Below the pieces are notes generated by a model. It was not told the origin of the DNA. It was given only the letters and a program-made list of their open reading frames with translations, and made no database searches. Source: Mesorhizobium sp. PAMC28654 (GTDB taxonomy: Bacteria > Pseudomonadota > Alphaproteobacteria > Rhizobiales > Rhizobiaceae). From it: DNA of 64,000 nt. The DNA lies in NCBI RefSeq assembly GCF_020616515.1, contig NZ_CP085135.1:5069001-5133000 (forward strand), read 5' to 3'. How positions within the stretch are numbered: position 1 is the first letter of the stretch; every line of letters starts with the position of its first letter. Shown piece by piece: positions 49,561-59,035 of this stretch. The translations under genes were made by a program, and so were the position numbers.

Positions 49561-49591
49561 CCGCCGGGCGAAAGCCCGGCGGTTTTGCTTT
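49561..49591 (+). terminator. Rho-independent terminator after the nucleoside-binding protein
   Basis: A perfect 9-bp stem (CCGCCGGGC with GCCCGGCGG) and GAAA loop, followed by TTTTGCTTT. It lies 32 bp after the stop codon. Confidence 0.93.
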
Positions 49592-49966
49592 GCCGGATCT
49601 GGCGGAGCCGTCCACCCGTGACAACAACCTTTCAGGACCGCGATGCAGCCCACAATTGAAGCCATGACCGAGCGTGATGTCGCAGGGGTCGCGCAATTGC
49701 GCCTGGCCGCCTTCTTCGAGGGGACCGGGAGAACGCTTGAGGAGGATGCGGCCGCGCTTCGCCAATTGCTCGCCGGTGACGGGTTCGAGGCGGCTTATGT
49801 GGCGCGGATCGGCGATGTGTTGGTCGGGACCTGCCTCATGGTCCGCCATGAACTGGAGCCCGCGCATGATCTGACACCGTGGCTTGCCGGACTTGTTGTC
49901 GAGGTGGGGCAGCGGGGTCGAGGAATTGGCGCCGCGCTGGTCAGGGCGATTGAAGCACATGCGCTA

Positions 49967-51023
49967 GAGCAGAATCTGATCATTCCGGCTCATATCCTGT
50001 TGCGGCGAAGTAGTTGGCGCACTCGGTTGGTGTGAAGCAAGGCAGTGCGGCGCTGATGGTATCCCACAATTCCGCGACGGTTCGTGCGGCGGCTTTGCGT
50101 AGAATCGATTTCAGCTTGGAAAAGGCGTTCTCGATCGGGTTGAAGTCGGGGGAATAGGGCGGGAGGAACATCATCCTTGCGCCGGTTGCTTCGATCGCCA
50201 CACGGGCGGCTGCGCTTTTGTGCGCCGGCAGGTTGTCGAGGATCACGACATCGTCGGGCCGCAGCGTCGGCACGAGAACCTGCTCGACATAGGCGACAAA
50301 CCATTCGCCAGTCATCGGGCCGTCCAGGACCATTGGCGCGGTCATGCCAGTGAGGCGCAGGGCGCCGGTGAACGTCGTCGTCTTCCAATGGCCATGCGGG
50401 ATTGGCGATCGGCACCGCATCCCGCGCTTCGTGCGCCCCCGCAGTCGAGCCATCTTTGTCGAGGCTCCGGTCTCGTCGATGAAGACCAGATGCTCGGGAT
50501 CAAGATCGGGCTGGGCGTCGAACCAGGCGTTTCGTCGCGCCGCCACGTCTGGCCGCTCCTGCTCGCTGGCGTGCGCCGTTTTTTTTTTTGAAGGTCATGG
50601 AGTGACGATCGAGAAACCGCCAGATCGTGCTCGTCGCAAACGACGCGCCATGCTCCTGTCGCAGCAACTCGGCGAGTTCGACCAGCGTGATGTCCACCCG
50701 CCTCTCGATCGCCGCCAGGATGATGTCGCGATACGCTTCAACGCGGTGGGACCGCCTGTCGCCGCCCTGCGGCTTTGCGCAGGTGGCTCCGGTCTCGCGC
50801 CATTCCCGGACCCAACGCACCGAGCTTGCCGCCGCCACGCCAAATCGCGCCGCTGCCGCCCGTCGCGACAGGCCGCCATCAACCGCTGCGACCACCCGAG
50901 CCCGCAAATCTTCCGATAAGGATTTCGCCATGCCATGCCGGCCTCCGAATCCAGCAGATATGCTGAATCAGATTTCCAATCCCAACGAAACCCCTATCGA
51001 TTCTATCCGCTCGGATTTTGCTC
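49967..51023 (-). mobile_element. IS630-family insertion sequence, copy 2
   Basis: 1057 bp between TA duplications at 49965-49966 and 51024-51025. Same terminal repeats as copy 1 (4156-5209). It is 3 bp longer because the A-tract at the frame junction is 11 rather than 8. Confidence 0.95.
49980..50931 (-). CDS. IS630-family transposase, copy 2, two overlapping frames
   Basis: Frame 1 (50931 down to 50500, 143 residues) carries the helix-turn-helix; frame 2 (to 49980) the DDE domain. The two meet at an A11 tract on the coding strand (T11 at 50579-50589), three bases longer than in copy 1, so the frame relation is unchanged and one Lys is added. A +1 or -2 slip on the tract would give full-length transposase. 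Confidence 0.88.
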
Positions 51024-51157
51024 TAGCGATGGGCGTGGAGACACTCCACCTCTACACGTGGGAAGCACGTGATTTCTACAGCGCGCTCGGCTGGAACACG
51101 GTCGAGGTTTTCAGCCAGGACGGCGAACCGACGGTGCTGATGTCGCGCAAGCTCGGC

Positions 51158-51553
51158 TCATGATCCTCTGGCGATATAGCCGAGCACGAAAGCCGTGATG
51201 AGGGCAAGCGCCGTCAGCAGCCCACGCCGGCCCCCGAAGACGTGCAAGCCCATTCCATATGGTGATCGGGCCAGGCCACGGATCACCGGTCGTTTCAGGC
51301 CGTCGGTATCGGGACCGTCCAGATGCATCTGCGGCATTTCGGCGATGCGCTGGGTGATCAGCTTCCAGCGCTCCTCGCCGTCGGTTTGGCCCGGGCGATC
51401 GAAGACATGCATGCGCTCGGCGAGCTGCACGACGGCGTCGCGGAAGGCGGGATCGAGTTCCAGATCCCGCTCGGCGCGTTGCCGCTCCCTGTCGTCCATC
51501 AGGCCGAGCACATAGTCCCCGGCGCGTGCCATGCGGTCGCTGTCACTGGCCAT
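51158..51553 (-). CDS. Anti-sigma-factor-like membrane protein
   Basis: 131 residues. The N-terminus ARAGDYVLGLMDDRERQRAE and DLELDPAFRDAVVQLAERM resembles the zinc-less anti-sigma (RskA/ChrR-type) N-domain, and one transmembrane segment lies at the extreme C-terminus (LLTALALITAFVLGYIA). No partner sigma gene is adjacent. The stop overlaps the end of the split GNAT gene by 6 bp (convergent). Confidence 0.6.
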   Translation of the reverse strand: MASDSDRMARAGDYVLGLMDDRERQRAERDLELDPAFRDAVVQLAERMHVFDRPGQTDGEERWKLITQRIAEMPQMHLDGPDTDGLKRPVIRGLARSPYGMGLHVFGGRRGLLTALALITAFVLGYIARGS

Positions 51554-51577
51554 TGGCGTTGCTCCCCCTCGTCGTGC

Positions 51578-51787
51578 TCACCAGTGCGGCGGCTTGGTTA
51601 TCGGCACGTCGGGTGCCGCCTGCTCCTCCAGCGCCAGGAACCGATCGGCCAGCGCGTCGAGCTTGCGCTGCATGCGCTCGATCACCCGCCACTGCTCGGC
51701 GATCTGTCCCGACAATTCCTCGATGGTGTTTTCCTGCTCCGCAGCACGGATTTCCAGCATTGTCAGCCGGTCGTCGGGCATGGTCAT
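51578..51787 (-). CDS. slyX: SlyX family protein
   Basis: 69 residues from ATG at 51785-51787 (GAGG eight bases upstream). It is a coiled coil, LEIRAAEQENTIEELSGQIA then QWRVIERMQRKLDALADRFL, ending ITKPPHW; the terminal PPH-aromatic is the SlyX signature. Biochemical role unknown. It lies 24 bp upstream of the anti-sigma-like gene on the same strand. Confidence 0.85.
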   Translation of the reverse strand: MTMPDDRLTMLEIRAAEQENTIEELSGQIAEQWRVIERMQRKLDALADRFLALEEQAAPDVPITKPPHW

Positions 51788-52033
51788 TTCAAAATCCTCG
51801 GTCCTTCGCCATGCCCGTCGCGGGCGGCCAGCCATATTCCATTCGCCCCGCGGCTCAGCGAGCGAATTTCGAATTCGCCACATTAGCGAATGTGAAGGCT
51901 TCGGCCACGTTCGAAATTGACAAGCGCGCAGGGATTTGTCGAGAGTGCAGCGGCTCCGGCCAATTGGCACGGGCGGAGCGTCATGCTAGGCGTTTTGACC
52001 AAGCGATAAAAAAATAAGAGTGGGACAGGCTGC

Positions 52034-53566
52034 ATGGCGCAAGCCGCTATCGAGCTGATTGGCATCAACAAGAGTTTTGGCGCCGTACGCGCCAACCGCG
52101 ACATCAACCTGGAGATCGCACGCGGCACCGTCCACGGTATTGTCGGCGAGAACGGCGCCGGCAAATCGACACTGATGTCGATCCTCTATGGCTTCTACCA
52201 GGCCGACAGCGGCGAGATCCGCGTCGGCGGCAAGCCGGCGTCGATCAAGACACCCAATGACGCGATCGCGCAGGGCATCGGCATGGTGCACCAGCATTTC
52301 ATGCTGGTCGATAATTTCTCGGTGCTGGAAAACATCATTCTCGGCGCCGAGAGCGATGCGCTGCTCAACAAGAGCATCGCCAAGGCGCGTTCCGAACTGG
52401 AGCGCCTGGAGCGCGAATACGGGCTGGAAGTCGATCCCGATGCGATCATCGAGGAATTGCCGGTTGGCCTGCAGCAGCGCGTGGAAATCCTGAAGGCGCT
52501 CTATCGCGGCGCTGAAATCCTGATCCTCGACGAGCCGACGGGCGTGCTCACGCCGGCCGAAGCCGACCATCTGTTCCGCATCCTCAAGCAGCTGAAGGAC
52601 CAGGGCAAGACGGTGGTGCTGATCACCCACAAGCTGCGCGAGATCATGGCCATCACCGACACGGTTTCGGTGATGCGCCAGGGCACGATGGTGGCGACGC
52701 GCGAGACGAAGAAGACCACTGTCGAGGAACTGGCCGAGCTGATGGTCGGGCGGCGCGTGCTGCTCAGGGTCGAAAAGGGCGAGGCGGCCGCCGGCGACGT
52801 CAAGCTCGCGGTCAAGAACCTGACGGTGAAGGACTCTCGTGGCGTCACCATGGTCGACGACGTCTCCTTCGACATTCGCGCCGGCGAGATCGTCGGCATC
52901 GCCGGCGTCGCCGGCAACGGGCAGTCCGAACTGCTCGAGGCGATTTCGGGGATCAGGCGCGCCGTCTCCGGCTCGGTCATGCTCGACGGCAAGCCGATCG
53001 ACCTCACCGGTGCCGCCGACCCTGGCGATCTGCGCGACCGTGGCCTGGCCCATGTGCCGGAGGACCGCCATCATGTCGGGCTGGTGCTGGCCTTCGAGGA
53101 GAACGAGAATTCGATCCTCGGCTATCATGACGACCCACGCTATTTGAAGGGGCCGTTCCTCAACATCGATGCCATCATCGCCGATGCCAAGGACAAGATC
53201 GAGAAGTACGATATCCGCCCCGGCAATCCGCGCCTGAAGACCGCCAATTTCTCCGGCGGCAACCAGCAGAAGATCGTGCTGGCACGGGAGATCGAGCAGG
53301 ACCCGGGCGTGCTGATCGTTGGCCAGCCGACACGCGGCGTCGACGTCGGCGCCATCGAATTCATCCACAAGCGTCTCATCGCCATGCGCGACCAGGGCAA
53401 GGCCGTGCTGGTGGTGTCGGTCGAGCTGGACGAGATCCGTTCGCTGTCCGACCGCATCCTGGTGATGTTTGCCGGCCGCATCGTCGGCGAACGCGGCGGC
53501 GATGCGACCGAAGGCGAGCTCGGGCTGCTGATGGCCGGCGTCGAGCATCAGGAGGCAGCGCAATGA
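52034..53566 (+). CDS. Nucleoside ABC importer ATPase (two ATPase domains)
   Basis: 510 residues, RbsA/NupA type. The first domain has Walker A GENGAGKSTLMSILYG and Walker B ILILDEPTGVLTPAEAD. The second domain has the degenerate Walker A GVAGNGQSELLEAISG, the signature FSGGNQQKIVLAREIEQ and the QPTRGVDVGAIEF box. It energises uptake with the two permeases that follow. Overlaps the first permease by 4 bp (ATGA). Confidence 0.95.
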   Translation: MAQAAIELIGINKSFGAVRANRDINLEIARGTVHGIVGENGAGKSTLMSILYGFYQADSGEIRVGGKPASIKTPNDAIAQGIGMVHQHFMLVDNFSVLENIILGAESDALLNKSIAKARSELERLEREYGLEVDPDAIIEELPVGLQQRVEILKALYRGAEILILDEPTGVLTPAEADHLFRILKQLKDQGKTVVLITHKLREIMAITDTVSVMRQGTMVATRETKKTTVEELAELMVGRRVLLRVEKGEAAAGDVKLAVKNLTVKDSRGVTMVDDVSFDIRAGEIVGIAGVAGNGQSELLEAISGIRRAVSGSVMLDGKPIDLTGAADPGDLRDRGLAHVPEDRHHVGLVLAFEENENSILGYHDDPRYLKGPFLNIDAIIADAKDKIEKYDIRPGNPRLKTANFSGGNQQKIVLAREIEQDPGVLIVGQPTRGVDVGAIEFIHKRLIAMRDQGKAVLVVSVELDEIRSLSDRILVMFAGRIVGERGGDATEGELGLLMAGVEHQEAAQ

Positions 53567-54702
53567 GCACCCCATACGCCAAGCTGCCAGCCTGGGCCGA
53601 CTACGGTCTCATCCCGCTGATCAACCTGTTCGTCGCCTTCGTGGTCGCCGGTTTCGTGGTGATGCTGGTCGGAGAAAATCCGTTCCGCGCCGCCGTCATC
53701 CTGGTCGAAGGCGCCTTTGGCAAGGGCACGGGCATTGCCTTCACGCTGTTCTACGCGACAACCTTCATCTTCACCGGGCTTTCGGTGGCGGTCGCCGCGC
53801 ATTGCAGCCTGTTCAACATCGGCACCGAGGGGCAGGCCTATTTAGCCGGCCTCGGCATCGCGGTCGTCTGCCTGAGCTTCGACAGCGTGCTGCCGTGGTG
53901 GCTGCTTTTTCCGCTGGCCATCCTGGCCTCCGCGGCAGTCGGTGCGCTGTGGGCGCTCATCCCCGCATATCTGCAGGCCAAGCGCGGCTCGCACATCGTC
54001 ATCACGACGATCATGTTCAATTTCATCGCCGCCTCGATCATGGTCTATCTCCTGGTCGGAGTCCTGAAACCCGCGGGATCGCAGGCGCCGCAGACGCGCA
54101 ACTTCCTTGGCGGCGCCGAACTTCCGAAGCTCAACTGGATCATCGAACTGTTCGGCGCCAAGATCCGCTCGGCGCCGTTCAACATCTGCTTCCTGCTGGC
54201 GCTGGTCATGGCCTTCCTGGTCTGGGTGCTGATCTGGCGCACCAAGCTCGGCTATGAGATGCGCACTTATGGCCACAGCCCGAAGGCGGCGCGCTATGCC
54301 GGTATTTCGGAAACACGCATCATCATCGTTGCCATGATGATCTCCGGCGCGCTGGCCGGCATGATGGCGCTCAACCCGACGATGGGCGACCAGCACAATG
54401 TCGCGATCGACTTTGTCAGCGGCGCCGGTTTCGTCGGCATCGCGGTGGCGCTGATGGGCCGCCTGCACCCGGTCGGCATCGTTCTGGCTGCCATCCTGTT
54501 CGGCATGCTCTACCAGGGCGGCGCCGAGCTCGCCTTCGAGATGCCGGCCATCAGCCGCGACATGATCGTCATCATCCAGGGCCTGGTCATCCTGTTTGCC
54601 GGGGCGCTCGAGCACATGTTCCGGCCTTACATCCAGTCGCTGTTCGCTTCATTCAGCCCACGGGCGGTCGGCATGGAAGCCGTCAAAGGGAAGGGGGCCT
54701 GA
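53563..54702 (+). CDS. Nucleoside ABC importer permease 1
   Basis: 379 residues, 8-10 membrane segments. BPD_transp_2 features: NIGTEGQAYLAGLGIAV, GSHIVITTIMFNFIAASIMV and GYEMRTYGHSPKAARYAGI near residue 230. Pairs with the second permease in the inner membrane. The four-base overlap with the ATPase and 1-bp gap to the next gene show one operon. Confidence 0.95.
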   Translation: MSTPYAKLPAWADYGLIPLINLFVAFVVAGFVVMLVGENPFRAAVILVEGAFGKGTGIAFTLFYATTFIFTGLSVAVAAHCSLFNIGTEGQAYLAGLGIAVVCLSFDSVLPWWLLFPLAILASAAVGALWALIPAYLQAKRGSHIVITTIMFNFIAASIMVYLLVGVLKPAGSQAPQTRNFLGGAELPKLNWIIELFGAKIRSAPFNICFLLALVMAFLVWVLIWRTKLGYEMRTYGHSPKAARYAGISETRIIIVAMMISGALAGMMALNPTMGDQHNVAIDFVSGAGFVGIAVALMGRLHPVGIVLAAILFGMLYQGGAELAFEMPAISRDMIVIIQGLVILFAGALEHMFRPYIQSLFASFSPRAVGMEAVKGKGA

Positions 54703-54703
54703 G

Positions 54704-55675
54704 ATGGACATCTTCAACGCCATCGTCCAGACGCTGGACTCGACCATCCGCCTGTCGGTGCCCTTGCTGCTCGCCTGCCTCGCCGGCCTCTATTCGGAAC
54801 GGGCCGGCATCTTCGACATCGGGCTTGAAGGCAAGATGCTGGTCGGCGCCTTCGCGGGGGCGGCGGCAGCGGCGGTCTTTCACTCGGCCTTTATCGGCCT
54901 CGGCATGGCCATCCTCGTCTCGGTCGCCTTTGCCATGGTGCACGGCTTCGCCTCGATCACCCATCGCGGCAACCAGATCGTCTCCGGCGTCGCCATCAAT
55001 TTCATCGCCGCCGGATCGACCATCATTCTTGGCCAGGCCTGGTTCCAGCAGGGCGGGCGTACGCCGGCACTGGGCGCGGGCGAGCGTTTCTCGCCGATCA
55101 CCTTGCCCGGCGCCGACGCGGTCAAGGACGTGCCTATCCTGGGGCAGATCTATTCGGAGCTTCTGTCCGGCCATTCGGCGCTGGTCTACCTCGCCTTCCT
55201 GATGGTGCCGTTCACCTGGTGGGTGCTGTTTCGCACCCGCTTCGGCCTGCGCCTGCGCGCGGTCGGCGAGAACCCGGCGGCGGTCGACACGGCCGGCATA
55301 TCTGTCGCATGGCTGCGCTACCGGGCACTGATCTGCACGGGCATCCTGACTGGCGTCGCCGGCGCCTACCTGTCGATGGCGCAGAATGGCGGCTTCGTGA
55401 AGGACATGACCGCCGGCAAGGGCTACATCGCGCTGGCGGCACTGATCTTCGCCAAGTGGAAGCCGGTCAACGCCATGTTCGCCTGCCTTCTGTTCGGCTT
55501 CCTCGACGCGCTGTCGATCCGCCTGCAAGGCACGCCGCTGCCGATCATCGGCAAGGTGCCGGTGCAGTTCATGCAGGCGCTGCCCTACATCCTCACCGTC
55601 ATCCTGCTCGCCGGCTTCATCGGCAAGGCCATTCCGCCGCGCGCCGGCGGCGTGCCCTACGTCAAGGAACGCTGA
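54704..55675 (+). CDS. Nucleoside ABC importer permease 2
   Basis: 323 residues from ATG at 54704 (AAGGGGG upstream). Features parallel permease 1: ERAGIFDIGLEGKMLVGAFA, HRGNQIVSGVAINFIAAGS and LRLRAVGENPAAVDTAGISV. The usual partner of permease 1 in BMP-type nucleoside importers. Followed by a tiny ORF and cdd. Confidence 0.95.
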   Translation: MDIFNAIVQTLDSTIRLSVPLLLACLAGLYSERAGIFDIGLEGKMLVGAFAGAAAAAVFHSAFIGLGMAILVSVAFAMVHGFASITHRGNQIVSGVAINFIAAGSTIILGQAWFQQGGRTPALGAGERFSPITLPGADAVKDVPILGQIYSELLSGHSALVYLAFLMVPFTWWVLFRTRFGLRLRAVGENPAAVDTAGISVAWLRYRALICTGILTGVAGAYLSMAQNGGFVKDMTAGKGYIALAALIFAKWKPVNAMFACLLFGFLDALSIRLQGTPLPIIGKVPVQFMQALPYILTVILLAGFIGKAIPPRAGGVPYVKER

Positions 55676-55677
55676 GC

Positions 55678-55737
55678 ATGAAGCTGAACCGCAGCCTCAG
55701 CCGGTTTTCGGACATGATCCTGGTGGAGAACGACTAG
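55678..55737 (+). other. Tiny ORF between permease 2 and cdd
   Basis: 19 codons, MKLNRSLSRFSDMILVEND, starting 3 bp after the permease stop and ending 1 bp before the cdd ATG. Its DNA resembles rhizobial intergenic repeat fragments (AACCG...CCGGTTTTCGGACATGATC), so it may be a translated piece of a repeat that keeps ribosomes moving to cdd. Confidence 0.35.
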
Positions 55738-55738
55738 A

Positions 55739-56131
55739 ATGTCCCATGATCTGTTCGAAGCGGCCAGGGCCGCCATGGCCAAGGCCTATGCGCCCTATTC
55801 GAAATTCCCCGTCGGGGCCGCCCTTCGGACCGAGGACGGACGTGTGTTTGCCGGCGCCAACATCGAGGTCGCTTCCTATCCGGAGGGCTGGTGCGCCGAA
55901 ACCACGGCGCTTGGCCATTACATCATGGGCGGCGGCGGCAGGATCACCGAGATCGCCGTTGTCGCCGAGCGCATGGCCAAATGCTCGCCGTGCGGCGGCT
56001 GCCGGCAGCGGCTGGCCGAATTCTGCCGGCCGGAAACAAAACTCTACCTCTGCGACAATGGCGGCGTGGTCGAGACCGTGACCATGGGCCTGATGCTGCC
56101 CTACGGTTTCCAGGGCGACATTTTGAAATGA
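55739..56131 (+). CDS. cdd: Cytidine deaminase
   Basis: 130 residues, homotetrameric class. The zinc site is WCAETTALG with KCSPCGGCRQRLAEF. YAPYSKFPVGAALRTEDG and GANIEVASYPEG bind substrate. It converts cytidine/deoxycytidine to uridine/deoxyuridine. The stop overlaps the next ATG (56128-56131). Confidence 0.95.
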   Translation: MSHDLFEAARAAMAKAYAPYSKFPVGAALRTEDGRVFAGANIEVASYPEGWCAETTALGHYIMGGGGRITEIAVVAERMAKCSPCGGCRQRLAEFCRPETKLYLCDNGGVVETVTMGLMLPYGFQGDILK

Positions 56132-56934
56132 AAGAGGCGCTGGATCATCTCGTCGAAAGGCTGGACGGATTGGCGCCCGCCACCGCGCTTGTGCTGGGCT
56201 CTGGCCTGGGCGGACTGGTCGAGCAGATCGAGCACCCGATCCGCATCTCCTACGCCGACCTGCCGGGCTTTCCCCGGAGCGGCGTCACCGGCCATGCTGG
56301 CGAAGTGGTAGCCGGACTGTTTGCCGGCGCGCCGGTGCTGATGCTGTCCGGCCGCGCCCATTACTACGAGCATGGCGTTGCCGCGGCGATGCGACCGGTG
56401 CTGGAAGTGCTCGCCGGCATCGGCATCACGAAACTGATCCTCACCAATGCCGCCGGTTCGGTCGATCCGGACATGGGGCCGGGCTCGGTGATGCTGATCA
56501 CCGACCATATCAATTTCTCGGGCACCAACCCGCTGATCGGCGAGCCCAGCGACCGCCGCTTCGTCGGCCTGACCGAAGCCTATGATGCCGGCATCCGCAA
56601 GGCGATCGAACGGGCGGCGAAGGCGACCGGCACCGCGCTGCACAGGGGCGTCTACATGTGGTTCTCCGGCCCCTGTTTCGAGACGCCGGCGGAAATCCGC
56701 ATGGCGCGCGTCATGGGCGCCAACGCGGTGGGTATGTCGACTGTGCCGGAGGTCATCCTTGCCCGCTTCCTTGGCCTGCGCGTGGCCGCCTGTTCGGTCA
56801 TCACCAACCTTGCCGCCGGCATGACCGGGGCCGAGCTTTCGCATCAGGAGACCAAGGACATGGCGCCGGTCGGCGGAGCGCGGCTGGCGACCATTCTCCA
56901 GCGCCTGTTCCGCGACGGATTGCCGGAGAGCTGA
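56128..56934 (+). CDS. Purine nucleoside phosphorylase
   Basis: 268 residues, trimeric (PunA/PNP class I) type. LVLGSGLGGLVEQIE, LSGRAHYYEHG, LILTNAAGSVDPDMGPGSVM and YMWFSGPCFETPAEIRM are family motifs, with NLAAGMTGAELSHQET near the C-terminus. It splits purine nucleosides with phosphate to base and (deoxy)ribose-1-phosphate. Start and stop overlap neighbours (ATGA with cdd, TGATG with deoA). Confidence 0.94.
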   Translation: MKEALDHLVERLDGLAPATALVLGSGLGGLVEQIEHPIRISYADLPGFPRSGVTGHAGEVVAGLFAGAPVLMLSGRAHYYEHGVAAAMRPVLEVLAGIGITKLILTNAAGSVDPDMGPGSVMLITDHINFSGTNPLIGEPSDRRFVGLTEAYDAGIRKAIERAAKATGTALHRGVYMWFSGPCFETPAEIRMARVMGANAVGMSTVPEVILARFLGLRVAACSVITNLAAGMTGAELSHQETKDMAPVGGARLATILQRLFRDGLPES

Positions 56935-58253
56935 TGCTTCCGCAGGAAATCATCCGCCGCAAGCGTGACGGCCAGAAACTGTCGGTGCAGGAGATTACGT
57001 CCCTCATTAGCGGGGTGACGGATGGTACCGTCTCGGATGGTCAGGTCGGCGCTTTCGTCATGGCGGTGTTCTTCAATGGCATGAGCCGTGACGAGGCGGT
57101 GGCGCTGACGCTGGCCATGCGCGATTCCGGCGATGTTCTTGACTGGTCCGATCTGCCCGGCCCGGTCACCGACAAGCATTCGACAGGTGGCGTCGGCGAC
57201 AATGTCTCGCTCATGCTGGCGCCGATGGTCGCCGCCTGCGGCGCCTATGTGCCGATGATTTCCGGCAGGGGTCTTGGCCATACCGGCGGCACGCTGGACA
57301 AGATGGATTCCATTCCTGGCTACACCAGCCAGCCGGATATCCAGCTGTTCCGCAAGGCGGTGCTGGAAACCGGCTGCGCCATCATCGGCCAGACCGCCGA
57401 TCTGGCGCCCGCCGATCGCCGGCTCTATGCGATCCGCGACGTGACGGGAACGGTCGAATCCGTGCCGCTGATCACAGCCTCGATCTTGTCGAAAAAACTG
57501 GCGGCCGGCCTGCAATCGCTGGTGCTCGACGTAAAGGTGGGCAATGGCGCCTTCATGGAAAAGTCGCGCGACGCAACGGCACTCGCCAACAGCCTTGTGG
57601 AGATCGCCAATGGTGCCGGCCTCAGCGCCTCGGCGCTGGTTACCGGCATGAACGAGCCCCTGGCGTCCGCAGCCGGCAACGCCGTCGAGGTGCGCAACGC
57701 CGTGGATTTCCTTACCGGCCGTTTCCGCGACCGCCGGCTGGAGGATGTGACGCTGGCGCTGGCGGCCGAAATGCTGCAGTCAGCCGGGATCGTGGCGTCC
57801 AACCAGGACGGCATGCGGCGCGCCAGCGAGACGCTCGCCAGCGGCAGTGCCGCGGCGGTCTTCGGCCGCATGGTGGCAGCCCTTGGCGGTCCCGCCGATT
57901 TCGTCGAGAAGCCCGAGAAATACCTGCCTAAGGCAGCCACGGAGTTCACGGTCGAGGCGCCAGGAAACGGCTTCGTCACGGGCATCGCCACCCGTGACAT
58001 CGGGCTTGCCGTGGTCGGGCTTGGGGGCGGGCGCACGCGGCCGGACGACAAGATAGACCATGCCGTCGGCATCACCCGGCTGTTGCCGATCGGTGCGGAG
58101 GTACGGGCTGGCGAGGCGCTGGCGTTGATCCATGCCCGCACGGTCTCGGATGCCGAGGCGGCGGCTTCGGCCGTGCTTTCAGCCTACAGTATCGGAGCCT
58201 CGAAGCCGGGCGCGGACAAGTCGGTCATCCGGCGGATCCTGCCACGCGGCTAG
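56934..58253 (+). CDS. deoA: Thymidine phosphorylase
   Basis: 439 residues, same length as E. coli DeoA. The pyrimidine-phosphorylase motif lies in DKHSTGGVGDNVSLMLAP and SGRGLGHTGGTLDKMDSIPG; VLDVKVGNGAFMEKS and AVGITRLLPIGAEV follow. Cleaves thymidine/deoxyuridine with phosphate. Last gene of the importer-salvage operon; a hairpin lies downstream. Confidence 0.96.
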   Translation: MLPQEIIRRKRDGQKLSVQEITSLISGVTDGTVSDGQVGAFVMAVFFNGMSRDEAVALTLAMRDSGDVLDWSDLPGPVTDKHSTGGVGDNVSLMLAPMVAACGAYVPMISGRGLGHTGGTLDKMDSIPGYTSQPDIQLFRKAVLETGCAIIGQTADLAPADRRLYAIRDVTGTVESVPLITASILSKKLAAGLQSLVLDVKVGNGAFMEKSRDATALANSLVEIANGAGLSASALVTGMNEPLASAAGNAVEVRNAVDFLTGRFRDRRLEDVTLALAAEMLQSAGIVASNQDGMRRASETLASGSAAAVFGRMVAALGGPADFVEKPEKYLPKAATEFTVEAPGNGFVTGIATRDIGLAVVGLGGGRTRPDDKIDHAVGITRLLPIGAEVRAGEALALIHARTVSDAEAAASAVLSAYSIGASKPGADKSVIRRILPRG

Positions 58254-58287
58254 AGCGTGGCCTCGAAAAGTGGGAACCAGCCTTCTC

Positions 58288-58310
58288 GGACAAACGGTCC
58301 CCGTTTGTCC
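58288..58310. terminator. Hairpin between convergent deoA and protease genes
   Basis: A perfect 10-bp stem (GGACAAACGG with CCGTTTGTCC) and 3-nt loop in the 92-bp gap between two convergent genes. The surrounding sequence (CTCGAAAAGTGGGAACC) resembles the rhizobial RIME-like intergenic repeat. Confidence 0.6.
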
Positions 58311-58345
58311 AGAGATCGCGCGCAAACGAACAGATAGGGCCCGCA

Positions 58346-58909
58346 TCACTGAACGAGCAGCAGCGCGCCGTTTTCGACCTGATATTTCTGGAGTCGCGTG
58401 AGAAAGCTCATGCCGATGAGATTGCTCTGAAGCGCCTTGTCGTCGAGCACGACCGCCTGGACGTCGTCCAACTGGATGTTGCCGATCTGCAGCCGGTCGA
58501 CCGTCACGACGGCGGCCTTGATCGTGCCATTGGCGGTGTTGACCTGGCGGGTGAAGTCGGACGGGTTCAGCGACAGGCCGATCCTGCGTGCCGTCGAGGT
58601 GTTGATGGCAACCAGCGTCGCGCCGGTGTCGATCATCCCGTCGACCTGACGGCCGTTGAGTTTGAACTGCGAGGTGAAGTGCCCGCGCGCGTCCGCCTCG
58701 ACCACGAACTTGCGGCCGAGCGGCTGCGTAATCGCCGGCTTTTCCGGTATCGCCGCGAGTTTCACGTCCGGTTGCGTATCCGTGGCCGGCCTGGCGGCGA
58801 CCGCCGATCTCAGCAGACCGTCGATAAGCTGAGGATTTGACTGATAGATCATCGGGATCGATGCGGCTATTCCGGCGGACGCACCAAAAATGAGAAGTGT
58901 ACGCAGCAT
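58346..58909 (-). CDS. Retropepsin-like aspartic protease (TIGR02281-type)
   Basis: 187 residues. An N-terminal signal or anchor (LRTLLIFGASAGIAASI) leads to a single retropepsin-like fold: the active site is VDGMIDTGATLVAINTS and the C-terminal part LIGMSFLTRLQKYQVENG. Such proteins are periplasmic clan AA proteases, dimeric, with unknown substrate in most rhizobia. It is a single gene, divergent to nothing nearby. Confidence 0.88.
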   Translation of the reverse strand: MLRTLLIFGASAGIAASIPMIYQSNPQLIDGLLRSAVAARPATDTQPDVKLAAIPEKPAITQPLGRKFVVEADARGHFTSQFKLNGRQVDGMIDTGATLVAINTSTARRIGLSLNPSDFTRQVNTANGTIKAAVVTVDRLQIGNIQLDDVQAVVLDDKALQSNLIGMSFLTRLQKYQVENGALLLVQ

Positions 58910-59035
58910 GGGTCAACCTTTTGAAGGTTGATCCTTAGTCCGGACATGGTGTTTGGCGCTTTAACACGCGCCGAAACCGCGCCTTTGCGTAAACAACCGG
59001 TAAACATGGCCACGCCTGGTCGGCTTCGACAACAG

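Larger units (their letters stand above)
49643..51163 (+). pseudogene. GNAT acetyltransferase split by IS630 copy 2
   Basis: The 5' part (49643-49966) gives MQPTIEAMTERDVAGVAQLR through the acetyl-CoA loop GQRGRGIGAALVRAIEAHA. The 3' part (51026-51163) gives LAMGVETLHLYTWEARDFY and GWNTVEVFSQDGEPT. Deleting the IS and one TA joins them as EAHALAMGVE in one frame of 153 residues. Recent, clean insertion. Acetylation target unknown. Confidence 0.92.
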
